64,000 nucleotides of DNA from Ga0077523 sp038324085 (GTDB lineage: Bacteria; Pseudomonadota; Gammaproteobacteria; Burkholderiales; Ga0077523): assembly GCA_038324085.1 (NCBI GenBank), contig JBBQHP010000001.1, positions 1-64,000 of the forward strand. Direction: 5' to 3'. The translations under genes were made by a program, and so were the position numbers. This document shows, in pieces, positions 60,167 through 64,000 of the stretch. Position 1 is the first letter of the stretch; each line of letters starts with the position of its first letter. The notes beneath the pieces were generated by a model that had not been told where the DNA came from, made no database searches, and was given only the letters and a program-made list of their open reading frames with translations.

Positions 60167-61702
60167 CTATACCTGCGGGTGCGCGCGCTCCAGGTTCGCG
60201 TGCAGCTTGTTCAGCGCGTTGATGTAGGCCTTGGCCGACGCCACGACGATGTCGGTATCGGCGCCGGCCCCGTTGACGATTCGCCCTTCCTTCATCAGCC
60301 GGACGGTGACCTCGCCCTGCGCATCGGTCCCGCTCGAGATGCTGTTGACGGAGAACAACTGCAGCTCTGCGCCGCTCGCGACCATCGACTCGATAGCCTT
60401 GAAGGTCGCATCCACCGGACCGCTGCCCATGGCTTCGGCCTTGCGCTCGTTGCCGCCATCGGCCATGACGATGCGCGCCATCGGGGTCTCGCCGGTCTCG
60501 GAATGGATCATCATCGAGAGCAGTCGAAAATGTTCCTTCTCCTGGGTCACGGCCTCGTCGGATACCAGCATCTGGAGGTCTTCGTCGAAGATCTCCGATT
60601 TCTTGTCCGCGAGATCCTTGAACCGGACGAACGCCGCATTCAGCGCCTCCTCGGATTCGAGGTCGATGCCGAGTTCGTGCAGGCGCTGCCGGAACGCGTT
60701 GCGCCCGGAGAGCTTGCCCAGCACGAGCTTGTTGTTGAGCCAGCCCACATCCTCGGCGCGCATGATCTCGTAGGTCTCGCGGCTCTTCAGCACGCCGTCC
60801 TGGTGGATGCCGGACTCATGCGCGAATGCATTGGCACCGACGATCGCCTTGTTGGGCTGGACCGGAAATCCGGTGATGCCGGAGACGAGCTTCGAGGCGG
60901 GCACGATCTGGGTGGCGTCGATGCGCGTCTCGCACGGAAAGAAGTCCTGGCGGGTGCGCACGGCCATGACGATCTCCTCGAGCGAAGCATTGCCCGCGCG
61001 CTCGCCGAGACCATTGATCGTGCATTCCACCTGGCGTGCGCCGTTCATGACCGCCGCGAGGGAATTGGCGACCGCCACGCCGAGATCGTTGTGACAGTGC
61101 ACCGACCAAACCGCCTTGTCGGAATTGGGAATGCGCTCGCGCAACGTGCGGATCAGACCGCCGAACTGCTCGGGCATGGTGTATCCGACGGTGTCCGGCA
61201 CATTGATCGTTCGGGCCCCCGCGTCGATCACCGCTTCCAGGATGCGGCAGAGATAGTCAACGTCCGAACGACCGGCGTCCTCGGGCGAGAATTCGACGTC
61301 GTCGCGATAGGAGCGTGCGAGCTTCACCGCCCGCACCGCCTGCTCCAGGACCTGGTCGGGACTCATCCGCAATTTCTTCTCCATGTGGATGGGCGAAGTT
61401 GCGATGAAAGTGTGGATGCGGCCCGAGTTCGCGTCCTTCAGCGCATCGCCGGCGCGACGGATGTCGTTGTCGTTGGCACGTGCGAGCCCGCAGACCGTCG
61501 CGTCCTTGATGATGCCGGCCACCGCGCGCACGGCCTCGAAATCGCCGTTCGATGCCGCGGGGAACCCGGCTTCGATCACGTCCACCCGCAGCTTCTCGAG
61601 CTGACGTGCGATACGGATCTTCTCTTCCCGGGTCATGGAGGCGCCAGGGCTCTGTTCGCCGTCGCGAAGCGTCGTGTCGAATATGACGAGACGGTCTTTC
61701 AT
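60167..61702 (-). CDS. leuA: 2-isopropylmalate synthase LeuA
   Basis: The protein has 511 residues from the ATG at 61702, behind GAGGAG. The catalytic TIM-barrel carries 'IFDTTLRDGEQSPGASMT', the metal-binding 'VHCHNDLGVAVANS' and 'INGLGERAGNASLEE'. The C-terminal leucine-feedback regulatory domain ends at 'KAYINALNKLHANLERA'. It condenses acetyl-CoA with 2-oxoisovalerate, the first step of leucine synthesis. It is downstream of pssA but separated by 256 bp containing its own promoter and a leucine-rich leader ORF, so leucine control in cis is likely. Confidence 0.96.
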   Translation of the reverse strand: MKDRLVIFDTTLRDGEQSPGASMTREEKIRIARQLEKLRVDVIEAGFPAASNGDFEAVRAVAGIIKDATVCGLARANDNDIRRAGDALKDANSGRIHTFIATSPIHMEKKLRMSPDQVLEQAVRAVKLARSYRDDVEFSPEDAGRSDVDYLCRILEAVIDAGARTINVPDTVGYTMPEQFGGLIRTLRERIPNSDKAVWSVHCHNDLGVAVANSLAAVMNGARQVECTINGLGERAGNASLEEIVMAVRTRQDFFPCETRIDATQIVPASKLVSGITGFPVQPNKAIVGANAFAHESGIHQDGVLKSRETYEIMRAEDVGWLNNKLVLGKLSGRNAFRQRLHELGIDLESEEALNAAFVRFKDLADKKSEIFDEDLQMLVSDEAVTQEKEHFRLLSMMIHSETGETPMARIVMADGGNERKAEAMGSGPVDATFKAIESMVASGAELQLFSVNSISSGTDAQGEVTVRLMKEGRIVNGAGADTDIVVASAKAYINALNKLHANLERAHPQV

Positions 61703-61837
61703 GGTGTTCTCCTCGAACGATCGGCCCGCGCGTGGACTCGTGGCCCGGAGGCGGCGGCGCCGAAATTGCAAAGTTTCCCCGGACTGGTCAAGACCGGAAT
61801 GGGGGTACGACGGTACTGCGGGGGATGAGGTGAGGTA

Positions 61838-61921
61838 TCAGTGCGCGCGGCCGCGCAGCAGCAGCCCGGCCAGGAGGAGGCTGGCGAGGGGGAAAAGAAA
61901 TTGGGCTGCCAAGGTCGTCAT
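61838..61921 (-). CDS. Leucine-rich leader peptide candidate upstream of leuA
   Basis: The ORF has 27 codons and reads MTTLAAQFLFPLASLLLAGL then LLRGRAH. Nine codons are Leu, including CTC-CTC-CTG and CTG-CTG-CTG. The tail LRGR resembles that of the enterobacterial LeuL leader. There is no ribosome site; the ATG coincides with the predicted transcription start of a good promoter, so translation may be leaderless. The ORF ends 135 bases before leuA. The gap contains only modest dyads and no clear T-tailed terminator, so the mechanism (attenuation or Rho-dependent) is open. Confidence 0.6.
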   Translation of the reverse strand: MTTLAAQFLFPLASLLLAGLLLRGRAH

Positions 61922-61928
61922 GGCGGGA

Positions 61929-61957
61929 AATATAGGTGCTTTTCCGGGTTGCGGCAA
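61929..61957 (-). promoter_or_regulatory. Sigma-70 promoter for the leader ORF and leuA
   Basis: On the minus strand TTGCCG (61957-61952), 17 bases, TATATT (61934-61929): 4/6 and 5/6 matches at ideal spacing. Transcription would start near 61922-61921. The -35 lies directly after the pssA stop codon. Confidence 0.65.
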
Positions 61958-61958
61958 G

Positions 61959-62753
61959 TCAGGCGGATGGAGGGACGAGTGGCGGCGGCGGCGGGTTGGA
62001 CTTGCCGCGCAGCCTTGTGTAAGCCCAGTAGGCATAGCCCGATGCGCCGTAGACCGAAACCACTGCAAACAGCAATTCGGGCAGGTTGTCGGAGAAAAAG
62101 AACAACAGGGCGATGCCCAGCGCGATCGACACGATGACGGGGAACGGCACGCTTCGGCGTATGTTGATGTCCTTGCCGCTGTAGTACGGGATGTCGCTCA
62201 CCATCGTGAGGGCGGCGAATACGGTGACGGCCACCGCACCGATGTGCAGGTCTTCGCCATGCAGGCCGAAAGCTCCCATGCACCAGACGAATCCTGCGAC
62301 CAGCGCCGCCGCGGCCGGGCTGGGCAAGCCCTGGAAGAAACGCTTGTCGACGCTGCCGATGTTCGTGTTGAAGCGCGCGAGTCGCAGCGCCGCGCACGCG
62401 CAGTACGCGAAGGCCGCTGCCCAGCCGACCCGGCCCAACCCGCGCAGGGACCATTCGTAGATCACGAGGGCCGGCGCGGCGCCGAAGGCGACCATGTCGG
62501 AAAGCGAGTCGAACTCGGCGCCGAAGTCGCTCTGCGTGCGCGTGAGACGGGCGACGCGACCATCGAGTCCATCGAACACCATCGCCACGAAGATGGCACC
62601 GGCGGCAGCATCGAACCTGTTGTTCATCGCCTGGACGATGGCGTAGAAGCCGGCGAACAACGCGGCGGTCGTGATCGCATTCGGCAGCCAGAAGATACCG
62701 GGCCGGAACCGGCTCTTCCCCAGCCATCGCTTGCGCGGACGCTTGTAGTCCAT
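61959..62753 (-). CDS. pssA: CDP-diacylglycerol-serine O-phosphatidyltransferase
   Basis: The protein has 264 residues: an integral membrane protein with about eight spans and the CDP-alcohol phosphotransferase motif 'FDGLDGRVARLTRTQSDFG' continuing to 'AEFDSLSD' (DxxDG-AR-G-D-D). It makes phosphatidylserine from CDP-diacylglycerol and serine. The membrane-spanning type, not the E. coli phospholipase-D-like type, is expected next to psd. It lies 8 bp downstream of psd, whose product uses its lipid. The C-terminus is a Pro-rich tail. Confidence 0.95.
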   Translation of the reverse strand: MDYKRPRKRWLGKSRFRPGIFWLPNAITTAALFAGFYAIVQAMNNRFDAAAGAIFVAMVFDGLDGRVARLTRTQSDFGAEFDSLSDMVAFGAAPALVIYEWSLRGLGRVGWAAAFAYCACAALRLARFNTNIGSVDKRFFQGLPSPAAAALVAGFVWCMGAFGLHGEDLHIGAVAVTVFAALTMVSDIPYYSGKDINIRRSVPFPVIVSIALGIALLFFFSDNLPELLFAVVSVYGASGYAYWAYTRLRGKSNPPPPPLVPPSA

Positions 62754-62761
62754 CGGGGCCC

Positions 62762-63406
62762 CTACGGTCGGGGCAGTTCGGCCAGGATCGACGAGGTGGC
62801 GTAGACGACGTCGCCCACGCGCGCCAGGGGTCTCGCGTCAGGGGACAGGTACACGTCGACCCGGGAGCCGAAGCGGATGAATCCATAGCGCTGGCCGCGA
62901 GTCACATTGTCTCCGGGCTTGACGTAACAGAGGATGCGCCGGGCGATCAGTCCCGCGACCTGCACGCAGGTGACATCGTGGCCCTGGCTGGTCACCAGGT
63001 GCAGGGCATTGCGTTCGTTCTCGATCGAAGCCTTGTCGAGCGCCGCGTTGACGAAACTGCCCGGGTGATACCAGGCCTGCCGCACCTGGGCATCGACCGG
63101 GCTGCGATTCGAGTGGACGTTGAACACGTTCATGAACACGCTGATCTTCAGCGCATCGCGATCCAGGTAGGGATCATGCGCCTTGCCGACCATCACCACG
63201 CGCCCGTCCGCCGGCGACAGGACGACATCGGCCTGCCCCGGCACGACGCGCGGCGGATCGCGGAAGAACTGCAGGATGAACAGCGTGATCAGCCACAGCG
63301 GCAAGGACCAGAGACCACCGAACCACGTGGCCGCGAGCGAAATCGCGAAGGCGATGCCGAGGAACGGCCAGCCCTCGCGAGCGATGAGAGGATGCGGATA
63401 GTTCAC
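62762..63406 (-). CDS. psd: Phosphatidylserine decarboxylase proenzyme (short, PSD-A-like form)
   Basis: The protein has 214 residues from a GTG at 63406, behind GGGAG. Two N-terminal membrane segments ('WPFLGIAFAISLAATWFGGL', 'LPLWLITLFILQFF') precede 'VVLSPADGRVVMVG' and 'VFMNVFNVHSNRSPV'. The self-cleavage site is Gly-Ser in 'IRFGSRVDVYL', where Ser becomes the pyruvoyl cofactor. It converts phosphatidylserine to phosphatidylethanolamine at the inner membrane. It sits directly between ilvC and pssA (16 and 8 bp gaps), forming the usual cluster. Confidence 0.95.
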   Translation of the reverse strand: MNYPHPLIAREGWPFLGIAFAISLAATWFGGLWSLPLWLITLFILQFFRDPPRVVPGQADVVLSPADGRVVMVGKAHDPYLDRDALKISVFMNVFNVHSNRSPVDAQVRQAWYHPGSFVNAALDKASIENERNALHLVTSQGHDVTCVQVAGLIARRILCYVKPGDNVTRGQRYGFIRFGSRVDVYLSPDARPLARVGDVVYATSSILAELPRP

Positions 63407-63422
63407 GCCGCTCCCACCGACT

Positions 63423-64000
63423 TCAGTTGCGCGACGTATCGACCAGCCGGTTCTTCTTGATCCACGGCATCATGTCGCGCAGCTTGGCGCCGACGATCTC
63501 GATCTGATGTTCACGCCCGATGCGGCGCATGGCGCCCAGCTTGGTGGCCCCGGTCTGGTTCTCGAGCAGGAATTCCTGCGCGTAGGCCCCGGTCTGGATC
63601 TCCTTCAGGATGCGGCGCATCTCGTTCTTCGATTCTTCGGTGATGATGCGCGGGCCGCGCGTGAAGTCGCCGTACTCCGCGTTGTTGGAGATCGAATAGC
63701 GCATGTTCGCGATGCCGCCCTCGTAGATCAAGTCGACGATGAGCTTCAGCTCATGGAGGCACTCGAAGTAGGCCATCTCCGGCGCATAGCCGGCCTCCAC
63801 CAGCACTTCGAAGCCGGCCTGGATCAGCGCCGTCGTGCCGCCACACAGGACCACCTGCTCGCCGAACAGGTCGGTCTCGGTCTCTTCCTTGAAAGTGGTC
63901 TCGATCACGCCCGCCTTGCCGCCGCCGATGGCTGCGGCGTATGACAGCGCGTTGTCGCGCGCCTTCTTGGAAGGATTCTGCGAAATGGCGATCAGGCAGG
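63423..64000 (-). CDS. ilvC: Ketol-acid reductoisomerase IlvC, C-terminal part (cut by window edge)
   Basis: The frame is open to the right edge, so only about 192 C-terminal residues are visible. They match the helical domain of IlvC, with the Mg-binding 'ETDLFGEQVVLCGGTTALI', 'YFECLHELKLIVDLIYEGG' and 'MRYSISNNAEYGD'. The stop at 63423 gives the typical end of short class I enzymes. It reduces and rearranges acetolactate in Val/Leu/Ile synthesis. It is the first gene of the ilvC-psd-pssA set and functionally linked to leuA. Confidence 0.96.
   Translation of the reverse strand, partial: CLIAISQNPSKKARDNALSYAAAIGGGKAGVIETTFKEETETDLFGEQVVLCGGTTALIQAGFEVLVEAGYAPEMAYFECLHELKLIVDLIYEGGIANMRYSISNNAEYGDFTRGPRIITEESKNEMRRILKEIQTGAYAQEFLLENQTGATKLGAMRRIGREHQIEIVGAKLRDMMPWIKKNRLVDTSRN

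Noticed and set aside
60617..60640. A fifth TTGAACCG inside leuA (+ strand)
   Set aside because: No CGACT stands 15 bases downstream, and the site is within a coding region on the opposite strand.
1..64000. Mobile elements, CRISPR arrays, attachment sites, rRNA operons
   Set aside because: No transposase, integrase, direct-repeat array or rRNA-like sequence was seen on reading both strands.

Overview
The window is high-GC chromosomal DNA that looks betaproteobacterial, although I cannot fix the order. The main reasons are the ilvC-psd-pssA-leuA gene order at the right edge, two Tat-exported high-potential iron-sulfur proteins, a PEP-CTERM sorted protein, a double-length UvrA, and HAE1- and HME-type RND pumps. 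Base composition and start-codon use (many GTG, two TTG) look uniform. I see no insertion sequence, integrase, prophage, CRISPR array, rRNA or tRNA. The first 160 bases contain implausible homopolymers and look like a contig-edge artefact.

Layout. 0.16-2.3 kb (-): periplasmic beta-propeller dehydrogenase and its cytochrome c. 2.5-8.2 kb (+): tandem UvrA. 8.4-11.4 kb (-): Lon and an orphan PIN protein. 11.8-13.5 kb: two HiPIP genes and a convergent 2OG-Fe(II) dioxygenase. 13.7-20.1 kb: FKBP isomerase, UBP zinc finger, a two-gene signalling operon (cyclic-nucleotide-domain kinase plus receiver-flavoprotein fusion), Dps, two thioredoxin-fold proteins and a LysR regulator. 20.3-26.5 kb: multidrug RND pump, thioesterase, acetyltransferase, pirin. 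26.8-31.1 kb: ABC exporter with an AttH-like protein. 31.4-34 kb: a Cpx-like Spy protein/regulator/kinase operon. 34.3-42.8 kb: antiporter, YbdK ligase, RlmJ, UxaA-type dehydratase, glycosyltransferase, orphan branched-chain amino-acid binding protein, PEP mutase-family enzyme. 43.5-45 kb: PEP-CTERM protein and a small hypothetical. 45-52.3 kb (-): heavy-metal-type RND tripartite efflux genes and type II NADH dehydrogenase. 52.4-53.6 kb: a Ser/Thr kinase fused to a cyclic-nucleotide domain.

The most original part is 53.66-60.06 kb. An ECF sigma factor, a membrane anti-sigma factor and a secreted subtilase form one tightly coupled unit, followed by four exported proteins (CARDB-like, small Cys-rich, outer-membrane barrel-like, NTF2-like). 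Four intergenic copies of one promoter motif, TTGAACCG-N15-CGACTSA, all with exactly 15 bases of spacer, precede the sigma gene and three of the downstream exported genes. This looks like a self-contained, autoregulated cell-surface regulon. The anti-sigma periplasmic domain also resembles the propeptide region of the neighbouring subtilase, which suggests a proteolytic signalling link.

The last 4 kb (-) hold leuA, pssA, psd and the 3' part of ilvC. Upstream of leuA is a 27-codon leucine-rich leader ORF (nine Leu codons, two runs of three) that starts about where a near-consensus promoter would begin transcription. It is a candidate leaderless leucine-sensing leader peptide.
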